Shown one piece after another: positions 21,931-35,491 of a DNA stretch of 64,000 nucleotides (positions are counted from its first letter, which is position 1; every line of letters begins with the position of its first letter). Both the position numbers and the translations under genes were made by a program. Origin of the DNA: Corynebacterium kutscheri (lineage in GTDB: Bacteria > Actinomycetota > Actinomycetes > Mycobacteriales > Mycobacteriaceae); assembly GCF_000980835.1 (NCBI RefSeq), contig NZ_CP011312.1:992001-1056000 (forward strand), given 5' to 3'. The notes beneath the pieces are model-generated. The model saw nothing but the letters and a program-made list of their open reading frames with translations. It was not told the origin of the DNA and did no database searches.

Positions 21931-23202
21931 ATGGATGCAATTGATGTCATCCGCACAAAGCGGGATTCTGGTGAGTTAAGTCCAGAGCAAATCAAATTTA
22001 TTATTGACACCTACACGGCTGGCAATGTCGGCGATGAGCAGTTTGCGTCCCTGCTCATGGCCATTTTTTTAAATGGCATGAACCGTCGAGAGTTGGTGTA
22101 CTGGACCAACGCGATGATCGAATCCGGTGTGCGAATGGACTTTTCAAACTTGGGTGCTCCTACTGCTGATAAGCACTCGACGGGTGGGGTCGGGGATAAA
22201 ATTTCTTTGATCCTTGGTCCATTGGTAGCCGCTTTTGGGGTTAAAGTTCCTATGCTTTCTGGTCGCGGTCTTGGACACACTGGCGGTACCTTGGACAAGT
22301 TGGAAGCTATTTCAGGCTTTGATGTGAATATGACTTCGGCGCGGATGGATGAAATTCTTAAAGATGTTGGAGTTATTATTGCTGCTGCCGGTTCAGATTT
22401 AGCCCCGGCTGATAAGCGTATCTATGCACTACGTGATGTGACTGCCACCGTAGATGCTATTCCATTGATTGCCAGTTCTATCATGAGTAAGAAGATTGCG
22501 GCTGGCGCTGGCTCTTTAGTCCTTGATGTTAAAGTTGGTACCGGCGCCTTTATGAAAGATTTGGCTTGGGCTAAAGAACTTGCTAAGACCATGGTGAGCT
22601 TGGGTAATGATGCAGGTGTGCCAACCTCTGCTGTGCTTACTGATATGTCTACTCCACTTGGTTTAACCATTGGTAACTCACTTGAAATTGAGGAAACTTT
22701 CGAGGTTCTTGCTGGTGGCGGCCCAAGTGATGTTCGTGAACTCACTGTTGAGTTTGCTCGTCGTATGCTTAATAGTGCAGGTCAGACTGATGTTGATGTT
22801 GCAGCTGCTCTTGACGACGGTCGCGCCATGGATGTATTTAAGCGAATGATCCGTGCTCAAGGTGGCGATCCTGAAGCCCCATTGCCATATTCAGAGAACA
22901 CTCATGAAATTGTGGCTGATCGTGACGGCTACATTACCACCCTTGATGCATTGGCTTTCGGTGTTGGTTCCTGGCGTTTGGGTGCAGGGCGTGCCCGCAA
23001 GGAAGATGATGTACAGCTTGGTGCAGGCATTCGCTTGCATGCAATTCAAGGCGAAAAGGTTACCAAGGGGCAAAAGATTGCTACCTTGTATACCGATACT
23101 CCAGCTGCCTTTGAGCCAGCACTAGAATCTGTCATGCCTGGCTTAGTTATTAGCGACTCTCCGTCGGCAGAACGCCAGATTATCTTGGATACTGTGGATT
23201 AA
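21931..23202 (+). CDS. deoA: Thymidine/pyrimidine-nucleoside phosphorylase
   Basis: Phosphorolysis of thymidine or uridine to base plus (deoxy)ribose-1-phosphate. The 423 residues show the N-terminal alpha domain, the signature KHSTGGVGDK at 81-90, SGRGLGHTGGTLDKLE around 112-128, and the C-terminal PYNP domain (GAGRARKEDDVQLGAG). The start is ATG 21931 behind AAAGGATG. It is divergent from cdd-nupC, forming a salvage locus. Length and motifs do not separate DeoA from Pdp. Confidence 0.93.
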   Translation: MDAIDVIRTKRDSGELSPEQIKFIIDTYTAGNVGDEQFASLLMAIFLNGMNRRELVYWTNAMIESGVRMDFSNLGAPTADKHSTGGVGDKISLILGPLVAAFGVKVPMLSGRGLGHTGGTLDKLEAISGFDVNMTSARMDEILKDVGVIIAAAGSDLAPADKRIYALRDVTATVDAIPLIASSIMSKKIAAGAGSLVLDVKVGTGAFMKDLAWAKELAKTMVSLGNDAGVPTSAVLTDMSTPLGLTIGNSLEIEETFEVLAGGGPSDVRELTVEFARRMLNSAGQTDVDVAAALDDGRAMDVFKRMIRAQGGDPEAPLPYSENTHEIVADRDGYITTLDALAFGVGSWRLGAGRARKEDDVQLGAGIRLHAIQGEKVTKGQKIATLYTDTPAAFEPALESVMPGLVISDSPSAERQIILDTVD

Positions 23203-23239
23203 TTCAGGTAATTAAGACAATTAAGAGGCTTCTGTATAA

Positions 23240-23273
23240 AAGTCCTCACAGATTTTTCTGTGGGGACTTTTTG
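23240..23273 (+). terminator. Terminator after deoA
   Basis: AAGTCCTCACAGA (23240-23252) and TCTGTGGGGACTT (23257-23269) form a 13-bp stem with one G-U pair and a TTTT loop, followed by TTTTG. Confidence 0.9.
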
Positions 23274-23357
23274 TTGGCATAGCCAAGGGGGATAAGCGTC
23301 GTTAAGCAAAAAGTCTTATTGCTCAATGTTTAGCCTAATAGGATAAACTCAACGTTT

Positions 23358-23534
23358 ATGAGTATTGATCCTCAGCTTTTGGAAATTCTTGTTTGCCCAC
23401 AAGATAAAGGTCCGCTGACATATTTAGAAGATGAACAAGTACTAGTCAATGAGCGATTGGCTATTGCCTATCGAATTGATGATGGCATCCCAGTTATGCT
23501 TGTTGATGAAGCTACACCATGGCCAGCGAATTGA
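23358..23534 (+). CDS. Trm112-family small zinc-ribbon-like protein
   Basis: A 58-residue protein, MSIDPQLLEILVCPQDKGPL at the start and RIDDGIPVMLVDEA near the end, matching the Trm112/UPF0434 family. In bacteria it is a small partner or scaffold of unknown role; eukaryotic Trm112 activates methyltransferases. Only one CP pair is visible, so full zinc binding is doubtful, as in many bacterial members. It lies 59 bases before tyrS and is probably co-transcribed. No strong ribosome-binding site is seen. Confidence 0.85.
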   Translation: MSIDPQLLEILVCPQDKGPLTYLEDEQVLVNERLAIAYRIDDGIPVMLVDEATPWPAN

Positions 23535-23593
23535 TGCACATACGCAGATATACCCTTTTACCAAAACTGAAATAATTACAAGGACAATATACA

Positions 23594-24871
23594 GTGACTC
23601 AGGCAACAAATATTATTGACGAGCTACTCTGGCGCGGTCTTATTAATAATTCCACCGACATTGATGCACTGCGTGAAGCATGTGAAAATCCCATTACGTT
23701 ATATTGCGGTTTTGATCCCACAGGTGACTCATTGCATGCCGGACATCTAGTGCCGATGGTAATGTTGCGCCGGTTTCAACAATTTGGACACCGTCCGCTT
23801 ACTTTAGCTGGTGGGGCAACTGGCATGATCGGGGATCCACGTGATGTGGGCGAGCGTGTGATGCTTACCGAAGAAAAGATTGCTGAGAACTTAGAGTCAA
23901 TTAAAAATCAGCTGCGTAAATTTGTTGATTTCCAATCCGGTAAAACCAATGATGCCATTATGGTTAACAATGCAGACTGGACTAACAATATCTCTGTGAT
24001 TGAGTTCTTGCGGGATATCGGTAAGAACTTCTCGCTTAACACCATGCTCGATCGTGAGACAGTGAAGCGTCGTTTAGAATCTGATGGTATTTCTTACACC
24101 GAATTCTCTTACATGCTTTTGCAAGCTAATGATTACGTGCAATTACGCCGTAACTATGACTGCGTTCTGCAAATCGGTGGTGGGGATCAATGGGGAAATA
24201 TTGTTTCGGGTGTAGATCTTAATCGACGTATCGACGGCTCACGCGTTCACGCATTAACGATGCCATTGGTTACTGATGCTCATGGTGAGAAGTTCGGTAA
24301 ATCAACCGGCGGCGGCAAACTATGGCTAGACCCTGAGCGCACCAGTGCTTATTCCTGGTACCAGTACTTCCTCAATGCTGGAGACACGGTTGTTATCGAT
24401 TACTTACGGTGGTTTACCTTCCTAAGCAAGGAAGAAATTGCTGAACTTGAGATTGCAGTTACAGAACGTCCACATGCCAGGGAAGCTCAGCGTCGTTTAG
24501 CACAAGAAATGACCACTTTAGTGCATGGGGAAGAGGCTACCGTTGCCGTAGAATTAGCCGCACAAGCACTATTCGGTCGCGCGGAGCTTAGTAAGCTTGA
24601 TGAGGCCACGCTAAAAGGTGCTTTGAGCGAGACAACTATTGCTGAGATTAGCGACGATGACTCACGCAGCATTGTTGATTTATTGGTTGCTAGCGGATTG
24701 GCTGATTCTAAAGGTGCTGCTCGTCGAACCATAAAAGAAGGCGGCGCATATGTGAATAATCAGCGCATTGAAACAGAAGATTGGCAGCCAGGTGAACAAG
24801 ATTTGTTACATAACTCATGGTTGGTTCTGCGTAAAGGAAAGAAGAATTTTGCTGGGGTGCATTTCTCTTAA
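23594..24871 (+). CDS. tyrS: Tyrosyl-tRNA synthetase
   Basis: Class I synthetase charging tRNA-Tyr. The 425 residues have the HIGH-type motif HAGH at 48-51, the tyrosine pocket segments YMLLQANDY and [11 protein letters not shown], the KMSKS-type KFGKS near 232, and a C-terminal S4-like RNA-binding domain ([20 protein letters not shown]). The start is GTG 23594 behind AAGGACA. A strong terminator follows. Confidence 0.97.
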   Translation: MTQATNIIDELLWRGLINNSTDIDALREACENPITLYCGFDPTGDSLHAGHLVPMVMLRRFQQFGHRPLTLAGGATGMIGDPRDVGERVMLTEEKIAENLESIKNQLRKFVDFQSGKTNDAIMVNNADWTNNISVIEFLRDIGKNFSLNTMLDRETVKRRLESDGISYTEFSYMLLQANDYVQLRRNYDCVLQIGGGDQWGNIVSGVDLNRRIDGSRVHALTMPLVTDAHGEKFGKSTGGGKLWLDPERTSAYSWYQYFLNAGDTVVIDYLRWFTFLSKEEIAELEIAVTERPHAREAQRRLAQEMTTLVHGEEATVAVELAAQALFGRAELSKLDEATLKGALSETTIAEISDDDSRSIVDLLVASGLADSKGAARRTIKEGGAYVNNQRIETEDWQPGEQDLLHNSWLVLRKGKKNFAGVHFS

Positions 24872-24908
24872 GACGTACGCTTAGGCAATATATTTTAATT
24901 AGAAAAAC

Positions 24909-24938
24909 AAGGCCATGGGCTAGAACCCATGGCCTTTT
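24909..24938. terminator. Bidirectional terminator between tyrS and cbiO
   Basis: AAGGCCATGGG (24909-24919) pairs with CCCATGGCCTT (24926-24936), flanked by A-rich and T-rich sequence. It can end tyrS and the convergent cbiMNQO transcript. Confidence 0.9.
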
Positions 24939-24940
24939 CG

Positions 24941-25711
24941 CTATAATTCTTCCGGGAAAGTAACCTTTTTCCCTATAAGTGCTGATACTAAAGGTGCCCA
25001 GGGAAGGTCTAAACGGGCATCTTTCAGTAGCTCACGATCAGCGATTATTTTGTCTTTAGCTGCAACACTAAGTTGTCCTTTATGTAACACTGCCCACGTA
25101 TCAGCAAAAGCATAAGCAAAATTAACATCGTGAGTAGCGAGCAACACTGCGGCGTCAAGATTTTTGATGATAGAAAGCAACCGGTGCACTCCTGCTGGAT
25201 CAAGTCCTGCTGTGGGTTCGTCGAGAAGCAAAACTTGCGGCGACATAGCTAATGCACCTGCTAAAGCAACTCGTTTGCGCTGTCCATAGGAAAGTTGATG
25301 AGGTATTCGATCAAGAAGATCACTTACTTCTGTTGCGTGAGCTGCCATGAGGCAGCGAGTAGCTACTTGATTATCGTTGAGACCTAAATTTCTTGGCCCA
25401 AATTCGATATCATCTTGTACTGAAAGACAAAAAACTTGTTCATCGGGTTCTTGAAGCACCATTTGGACAATGCTGCGTATCCTATTTCGGTCATTTTTAG
25501 TATAGGTGCTAGGTTGGTCATTGATAATGACACTGCCAGTTTTAGGACGCAGAGCAGTGCACATGAGTTTCATGAGTGTGGACTTACCGCTACCGTTAGC
25601 GCCAAGTAAAGCAATGCGGTCACCAACATGTATATCAATAGATATATCTTGGAAAGTTGATGGGGCATTGGGGTGTGCAAAGCTGACATGAGCTAAAGAA
25701 ATAAGCGGCAT
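24941..25711 (-). CDS. cbiO: Cobalt ECF/ABC transporter ATP-binding protein
   Basis: ATPase of the CbiMNQO cobalt importer. From ATG 25711 the protein is 256 residues: Walker A GANGSGKST at 37-45, signature LSYGQRKRVALAGAL near 140, Walker B LLLDEPTAGLD, and H-loop ATHDVNFA. A longer frame starting at 25759 adds 16 unrelated residues inside cbiQ. It overlaps cbiQ by 19 bases, indicating translational coupling. It is last gene of the riboswitch-controlled operon. Confidence 0.93.
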   Translation of the reverse strand: MPLISLAHVSFAHPNAPSTFQDISIDIHVGDRIALLGANGSGKSTLMKLMCTALRPKTGSVIINDQPSTYTKNDRNRIRSIVQMVLQEPDEQVFCLSVQDDIEFGPRNLGLNDNQVATRCLMAAHATEVSDLLDRIPHQLSYGQRKRVALAGALAMSPQVLLLDEPTAGLDPAGVHRLLSIIKNLDAAVLLATHDVNFAYAFADTWAVLHKGQLSVAAKDKIIADRELLKDARLDLPWAPLVSALIGKKVTFPEEL

Positions 25712-26430
25712 AGTATTCCTAAAACAATGAATCCAAGAAGATAAAAAAGCACTAAACAAAGCCGGGGTGGTTGTGAGTGAAAATGCGTTCCATAGGTGAG
25801 GGCATAATTGAGATCGCCGCGTAGTTGAATGCCATCTTGCATACGTCTAGCGCGGGTAAAAGAGATCACAAATAATGACGCTGCCTGATGTGCTACTGAG
25901 TGAATCCAGATCAAAAAAGTTCGTTGTCCAAGCCGTTGGGCACTAGCTTGCCACATAACCTGTGAGGTCGTAACAAGCATGGTAGACATGCGATAAGTTT
26001 GTGCGATAACTTGAACCAGTGTTTCTGGAAGATGTAGTTTGTGTAGCCCAGATAGCACTTGTGGAAACGGGGTAGTAAGCGCAAATAGCATGGTTGAGCT
26101 CATTGCAAGAGTACTTCTGCAAAGAACGATGATAGCGTTAGATATGCCGCCGTCGATAAGCACAAAACCTGAGGGGGTGAGTGCAAAAATAAGTGGGCCA
26201 AGCCCCAGCGCAATAAAGGTGGCTGGGGCAAGAACCAATGAAAGATACACACGCAGTGGAACACGAGAAATCAATATCAAAGCGATAAGAATGCAAGCTA
26301 AGAGGCTAAATCCCTGCCACGAGTGCATAATAATGCTTAGAATAGTTAATCCGAAGAAGAGGACTGTCTTTTCTAAAATATGAACCTGTGCCCAAGGGCT
26401 TTTCGACGCGGCTTGCTCTAGTGGGTTCAT
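25693..26430 (-). CDS. cbiQ: Cobalt ECF/ABC transporter transmembrane protein
   Basis: EcfT/CbiQ-type membrane coupling protein of 245 residues. It has about five hydrophobic helices and a cytoplasmic region with charged coupling-helix segments (FTRARRMQDGIQLRGD and ASAQRLGQRTF). It transmits ATPase motion from CbiO to the CbiM core. It begins one base after cbiN and overlaps cbiO. Confidence 0.92.
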   Translation of the reverse strand: MNPLEQAASKSPWAQVHILEKTVLFFGLTILSIIMHSWQGFSLLACILIALILISRVPLRVYLSLVLAPATFIALGLGPLIFALTPSGFVLIDGGISNAIIVLCRSTLAMSSTMLFALTTPFPQVLSGLHKLHLPETLVQVIAQTYRMSTMLVTTSQVMWQASAQRLGQRTFLIWIHSVAHQAASLFVISFTRARRMQDGIQLRGDLNYALTYGTHFHSQPPRLCLVLFYLLGFIVLGILCRLFL

Positions 26431-26431
26431 T

Positions 26432-26767
26432 CTAGTTTTCTGAAGTACTTATTATCGCTTCAACAGCTGAGTCTTCGGCGTTCTTGCGTCCACGAAATAC
26501 GCCCAGGGCATAGCCTAGAAAACCGGCTCCCAATGCTGCTTGAAGAGCAAATAATCCTGATTCTACTTCACCGGGAAGCTCACCAATAAGTGGTTCAAAC
26601 CAGGGCTCATAATCTGGGTTTTCTTCGGCGATAAGTGTTTCAGCTGTGGCATCGGTACCAGCAAAAGGCTCTTCAATATCTTCACTACCAAGGTTAAAGA
26701 ACATAGGGAAAGCTGCAAGAAGTGCAATGAGACCGATAAACAGAAAAGTTGTTGTTCTTTTACTCAT
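26432..26767 (-). CDS. cbiN: Cobalt transport protein CbiN
   Basis: A 111-residue protein with two membrane helices (residues ~7-24 and ~75-92) flanking an acidic extracytoplasmic loop. The family signature is PWFEPLIGELPGEVESGLFA followed by LQAALGAGFLGYALG. CbiN helps metal loading into CbiM. It lies between cbiM (3 bases) and cbiQ. Confidence 0.92.
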   Translation of the reverse strand: MSKRTTTFLFIGLIALLAAFPMFFNLGSEDIEEPFAGTDATAETLIAEENPDYEPWFEPLIGELPGEVESGLFALQAALGAGFLGYALGVFRGRKNAEDSAVEAIISTSEN

Positions 26768-26770
26768 GAT

Positions 26771-27487
26771 TTACACGCCTTTGGTAGTACTAGTGGTTAT
26801 TTTTGGATCGACGGCTTTTTCAGGTGTGTGAGGTGTAAAAATAAATCCCAATACCTTGAGTTCCTTATCCGCAATAACACGAAGAGAGCGGAAAATCATG
26901 ACCGTAATGAGAGCTTCAATAATTGCAAGCGGCAGTTGCGTCGGTGCGTAAAGAGCAAGGAAAGTCGCGAAGGCATTTCCGATACCTGCTCCATGGTGCG
27001 CGAGGGAAAGCTGAAGCGCTGTCATAACGTAGGTAGATAAATCAGCGATGAAAGCGGCAGCAAAGACTGCGACGTCAAAGCCTGAACCTAATTTTCGGCT
27101 GAGTAAAAAGATTCCATAACCAGCGTAGGGGCCAATAATAGCCATAGAGAAAATATTTGCGCCCAGAGTTGTAATACCGCCATGTGCAAGTAAAAGTGCT
27201 TGGAAGAGTAAAACGATGCTACCCATAAAGGCCATAACAGGTGGTTTAAATAGAACTGCTCCTAATCCGGTACCCGTAGGATGTGAAGAGGAACCAGTGA
27301 CTGATGGAATTTTGATTGCCGAGAGAACAAAGCTAAATGCACCAGCAGCGCCTAAAAGTAGGCCCGTTTCTGGGTGTTCTTTTAGTTGCGTACGCACTCG
27401 ATTGGCGCCATAGACCACAAACGGAGTTGAAGCGGCTGCCCATGCAACGCAATGGGTGACCGGAAGAAATCCTTCTGCAATGTGCAT
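26771..27487 (-). CDS. cbiM: Cobalt transport protein CbiM (substrate-binding membrane subunit)
   Basis: Metal-binding core of the cobalt importer. The start is set at ATG 27487 because the family requires Met-His at the very N-terminus (MHIAEGFLP), where the terminal amine and His2 bind the metal. A longer frame to 27526 would run into the hairpin below the riboswitch. 238 residues with about seven hydrophobic segments; HPTGTGLGAVLF matches the conserved loop. GAAAGA lies upstream. It is first gene of cbiMNQO under a cobalamin riboswitch. Confidence 0.95.
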   Translation of the reverse strand: MHIAEGFLPVTHCVAWAAASTPFVVYGANRVRTQLKEHPETGLLLGAAGAFSFVLSAIKIPSVTGSSSHPTGTGLGAVLFKPPVMAFMGSIVLLFQALLLAHGGITTLGANIFSMAIIGPYAGYGIFLLSRKLGSGFDVAVFAAAFIADLSTYVMTALQLSLAHHGAGIGNAFATFLALYAPTQLPLAIIEALITVMIFRSLRVIADKELKVLGFIFTPHTPEKAVDPKITTSTTKGV

Positions 27488-27517
27488 AGGAAAACCAGAT
27501 CTTTCTTTAGTGACAAA

Positions 27518-27536
27518 GGTATGCACCTCGCATACC
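27518..27536 (-). promoter_or_regulatory. Hairpin between cobalamin riboswitch and cbiM
   Basis: GGTATGC / GCATACC form a 7-bp perfect stem with a GAGGT loop on the minus strand, followed by TTTG. It lies between the riboswitch 3' edge and the cbiM ribosome-binding region. It may be part of the expression platform as a short terminator or an anti-terminator partner. Confidence 0.5.
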
Positions 27537-27544
27537 TGGATGAA

Positions 27545-27715
27545 TATGTCCGTTGCGGCAAGGGTTTCCTGGCTTCTACCTTGAGGGATACCCCAAGTGC
27601 CTTTCCCTTCCTATCGAATATCGACAGTGGTATATGAAAGACTAAAAATACAGTGGCGAGGGCCGCTGCCGGATTTTCACTGGCATTCCCACTTAAAACC
27701 GTAACAACTGAACAA
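27545..27715 (-). ncRNA. Cobalamin (AdoCbl) riboswitch controlling cbiMNQO
   Basis: Minus-strand sequence shows the conserved cobalamin aptamer blocks in order: GGGAATGCCAGTGAAAATCC, GGCAGCGGCCCTCGCCACTG, and the B12-box GAAGCCAGGAAACC (27563-27576). It ends about 58 bases upstream of the cbiM start. When cobalamin is plentiful it should switch off the cobalt importer (established behaviour of this class). Exact ends are approximate. Confidence 0.93.
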
Positions 27716-28037
27716 TAGAGTGTTATTAGTGCGTAGGAGGAAAAATTGATGTTTTATGGTGAAGCTCACTGACAATGTGGGTATTTGTGTACACGCTTAG
27801 CTGATATCACATGCAATGTGGGACTTTATTGCTCAAGAAGATTTTAAGGGTTAGTTAAGTTTTGATAATGATGATTGTTATTTGTGTAAAAAAATGTTGT
27901 GACCTGTGGATTTGTGTTGTTGGGAAGTCGTGTGTAACTTTGTTCCAGTCGCCGCGAGCACCACACAACACAAACAAGGTTGTGTGAAACAAACACGGTG
28001 GCAACAATAAAAATTTTTTCCCAAAGAAAAACGAAAC

Positions 28038-28067
28038 TTGACAATAACAGGAAAAGTTTTGTAAGGT
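28038..28067 (+). promoter_or_regulatory. rrn promoter
   Basis: TTGACA (28038-28043) and TAAGGT (28062-28067) with an 18-base spacer, about 540 bases upstream of mature 16S. This is the best sigma-70-type promoter in the leader. Additional promoters are likely but not distinguishable by eye. Confidence 0.65.
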
Positions 28068-28163
28068 TTTTCTTCGCTGCAATTACTTAAACTTTTTTAA
28101 AGTGACTGTAGTACAGCATTTCACCTTATTACAGCAAGCATTGTTTGTTGTGTGGTGGGTGTG

Positions 28164-28180
28164 GGTTGTTTGAGAACTCA
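28164..28180 (+). promoter_or_regulatory. rrn leader boxA-type antitermination element
   Basis: GGTTGTTTGAGAACTCA, followed by ATAGTGTGCC, is the actinobacterial rrn leader element bound by the NusB/NusE antitermination complex. A related copy (GTGTGAGAACTGTATAGTGG) lies in the 16S-23S spacer near 30415-30434. Confidence 0.7.
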
Positions 28181-28602
28181 ATAGTGTGCCAAATCATTTG
28201 TTACAACATGTAACACACAGAATCTAGTGATTAATGATGAATGCTGAATAAGTGTTTGTGTTTGGTCATTGTGTTGTGTGTTATTGTTTTTTGTTTTACA
28301 CATATTTTCTTTTTCTTATCACGTATTCACATATGTGTTTATTGTGGTGGGGGATAATGGTTTTTGTTTTTACGCCTGATACTGTGGTGATCAGATGTCA
28401 CTGATGGTGTTGTGGTGTGACCGGCAAGTGACCATGATTTGTTTTCTTGTTTCTTATCTTTTTTCTTCAATATAGTTTTTAGGATTTTATTGTGTTGAGG
28501 GTAAGGGGCTGGGGGATGGTTGTGGGTGCTTGTTAAATACTAAAAATTGTTTTTGTTTATTTTTTGCCAGTTGTTGGGCTTTCCCAATAATTTTTCTTAT
28601 TT

Positions 28603-33640
<5,038 letters not shown>

Positions 33641-33836
33641 TTTTTTGACACATGAATAAGGCAAAATAGGGAAACATGTTAATGGGTTCAAAGAAACGTG
33701 AATAATTGTTGTTCTGCTGCTTTATGGTGGTGGTTGTTGTTGGGTTTGTGTTCACTGTGCAGTGTCTGACACAGCACACGCACGTTAACAAGCACATGTG
33801 TGTTTGTGGGGTGTGTACTGTGTTGTTTATAGTCGT

Positions 33837-33953
33837 GTTGGTGGTTATAGCGTTGGGGAAACGCCCGGTCCCTTTTCGAACCCGGAAGCTAAGCCTGATT
33901 GCGCTGATGGTACTGCACCTGGGAGGGTGTGGGAGAGTAGGTCACCGCCAACC
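33837..33953 (+). rRNA. rrf: 5S ribosomal RNA
   Basis: The terminal helix GTTGGTGG...CCGCCAAC is visible. The internal blocks CCCGGTCCCTTTTCGAACCC and AAGCCTGATTGCGCTGATGG match 5S. About 117 bases, 200 bases after 23S. Confidence 0.95.
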
Positions 33954-33980
33954 TAAAACTTCAAAGTGTAACGATAAGAG

Positions 33981-34036
33981 CGTATGAGTGGTGATAAAGG
34001 TTTTTATGAGCCTGCACCACTCATACGTTCTTTTTG
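33981..34036 (+). terminator. rrn operon terminator
   Basis: CGTATGAGTGGTG (33981-33993) pairs perfectly with CACCACTCATACG (34015-34027), followed by TTCTTTTT. It lies 28 bases after 5S and ends just before the next gene. Confidence 0.92.
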
Positions 34037-34075
34037 TGTATCGTGTTCCAGAAAAACACAATAGATAGGATGATC

Positions 34076-35317
34076 ATGGCCGAAGAGCAATATCGCGAAC
34101 GCCGTAATGATAGTCGCGAACGTAATAATGATCGTGGCGGACGTCGTTATGAAAACCGTGACCGCAAGGGCGGTTATTCACGCGATAGTAAGCGTTACTC
34201 GGATGATTCTCAATGCAGCGGTTACAACCGACAGCGCTGGGATCGTCGTGATGCAGGCGATGATCGATCTGATAATCGTCGCGGAGACTATGATCGTGGT
34301 CAACGAGGACGTTATGACGATCGTGGTGAGCGTCGAAATGATAATGATCGTGGTGGCCGTCGCTATGAAGGCCGAGGGGAACGTCGTTACAACAGGGATC
34401 ACCGCTTAGAATATAACCGTGATGATCGTAGCGAGCGTCGTTATGATGAGCGTGGCGAACATAAAGATCGTGGTAACCGTGAGCAGCGAGGCAACAGCGG
34501 ATATAACGGACGCAAACATGCACAACGCGGTGGTGCAAACCGAGATAAGGCTGCTTATGGTCCACAACGCAGTAATTTCCGAGAGGAACGTACCAAGAAG
34601 CTAAGCGATGAGCCAGCTTTGCCAGCTGATATTGATGTCCGCGATCTTGATCCAATGGTGTTGCAAGATTTACGGGTACTTTCGCGTCCTAATGCAGATG
34701 CGGTAGCTAAGCATTTGATTATGACGGCTACCTGGTTGGAAGAAGATCCAGCACTTGCGTTAAGGCATGCTCGTGCCGCTAAAGAGCGTGCTGGTCGCGT
34801 GGCTGTGGTTCGGGAAACATGCGGAATCGCAGCTTATCATGCAGGAGAGTGGAAGGAAGCTCTCTCGGAGCTGCGCGCGGCTCGTCGTATGAGTGGTAAT
34901 TCGGCACTTATTGCGGTGATAGCTGATTCTGAGCGTGGCTTGGGTCGCCCGGAAAAAGCAATTGAAATTGCACGCGAGGAGGATTTCTCCGCGCTCAGTG
35001 AAGAAACACGCATTGAGTTAGCTATTGTGGTAGCTAATGCTCGTCGGGATTTGAACCAAATTGATTCTGCTTTGTCGGAAATTGAAAAAGCTAAGCCAAA
35101 GCGTAATCGGAGAGGACTATCCTGGGCACGGCTATCTTATGCTTATGCCGATCTTCTACTTGCCGCAGATCGTACTGAAGATGCTCGTAAGTGGTTTGAG
35201 GCTGCGCAGCGTCAAGATGAGGATGGCTTCTTAGATGCAGAAGAACGTCTTGCAGAACTTGACGCATCAGCTGAGTTAAATTCGGATGCGGTAACTGATT
35301 CGACTATGAATGAATAA
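34076..35317 (+). CDS. TPR-like protein with long RG/RD-rich disordered N-terminus
   Basis: 413 residues from ATG 34076 (TAGGA upstream). Residues 1-~175 are almost only Arg, Asp, Gly, Asn, Tyr, Glu and Ser, with repeated DRGGRRY, DRGERR and GRRYEGRG units and no hydrophobic core. Residues ~185-400 are helical with TPR-like repeats (ALALRHARAAKERAGR, GEWKEALSELRAARRMSG, LLAADRTEDARKWFEAAQRQ). The gene follows the rrn terminator and precedes the HAD gene, as in related species. RGG-type regions commonly bind RNA or promote condensates, so a role in rRNA or ribosome biogenesis is possible but only inferred. The frame could start at 34034, but that would lie in the terminator T-run. Confidence 0.85.
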   Translation: MAEEQYRERRNDSRERNNDRGGRRYENRDRKGGYSRDSKRYSDDSQCSGYNRQRWDRRDAGDDRSDNRRGDYDRGQRGRYDDRGERRNDNDRGGRRYEGRGERRYNRDHRLEYNRDDRSERRYDERGEHKDRGNREQRGNSGYNGRKHAQRGGANRDKAAYGPQRSNFREERTKKLSDEPALPADIDVRDLDPMVLQDLRVLSRPNADAVAKHLIMTATWLEEDPALALRHARAAKERAGRVAVVRETCGIAAYHAGEWKEALSELRAARRMSGNSALIAVIADSERGLGRPEKAIEIAREEDFSALSEETRIELAIVVANARRDLNQIDSALSEIEKAKPKRNRRGLSWARLSYAYADLLLAADRTEDARKWFEAAQRQDEDGFLDAEERLAELDASAELNSDAVTDSTMNE

Positions 35318-35477
35318 TTCCTATGAGCGTAACTTTTAGCTTCTACCAGAGAGCATATTTCTGATAGAAACAATTTAGCTTACTAATAAGCCAACTGCCG
35401 GTGGGATTGCTAGTAAAAACTAAACGATCACGCCGGCATAGTTTTAGCATAGTTTTCTTCCCGGACTTTATGGCAGC

Positions 35478-35483
35478 TAGAAT
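35478..35483 (+). promoter_or_regulatory. -10 element for leaderless HAD gene
   Basis: TAGAAT lies eight bases before ATG 35492 and no ribosome-binding site is present, so transcription probably starts at or next to the start codon. Leaderless mRNAs are common in corynebacteria. Confidence 0.5.
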
Positions 35484-35491
35484 TGTCTGCC

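Larger units (their letters stand above)
27716..28602 (+). other. rRNA operon upstream and leader region
   Basis: About 890 bases without a gene between the cobalt locus and the 16S gene. It contains a promoter at 28038-28067, an 8-bp inverted repeat CACACAAC/GTTGTGTG at 27962-27986, and a boxA-type element at 28164-28180. The remaining sequence is GT-rich on the plus strand, as are the spacer and the 23S-5S gap. Confidence 0.6.

Noticed and set aside
27488-27526. Longer CbiM start
   Set aside because: It would enter the leader hairpin and hide the Met-His N-terminus needed for cobalt binding.
34074-34655. 193-codon minus-strand open frame, very His/Tyr-rich
   Set aside because: It is the antisense shadow of the RG/RD-rich repeat; Asp and Arg codons read backwards give His, Tyr and Val. 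No ribosome-binding site.
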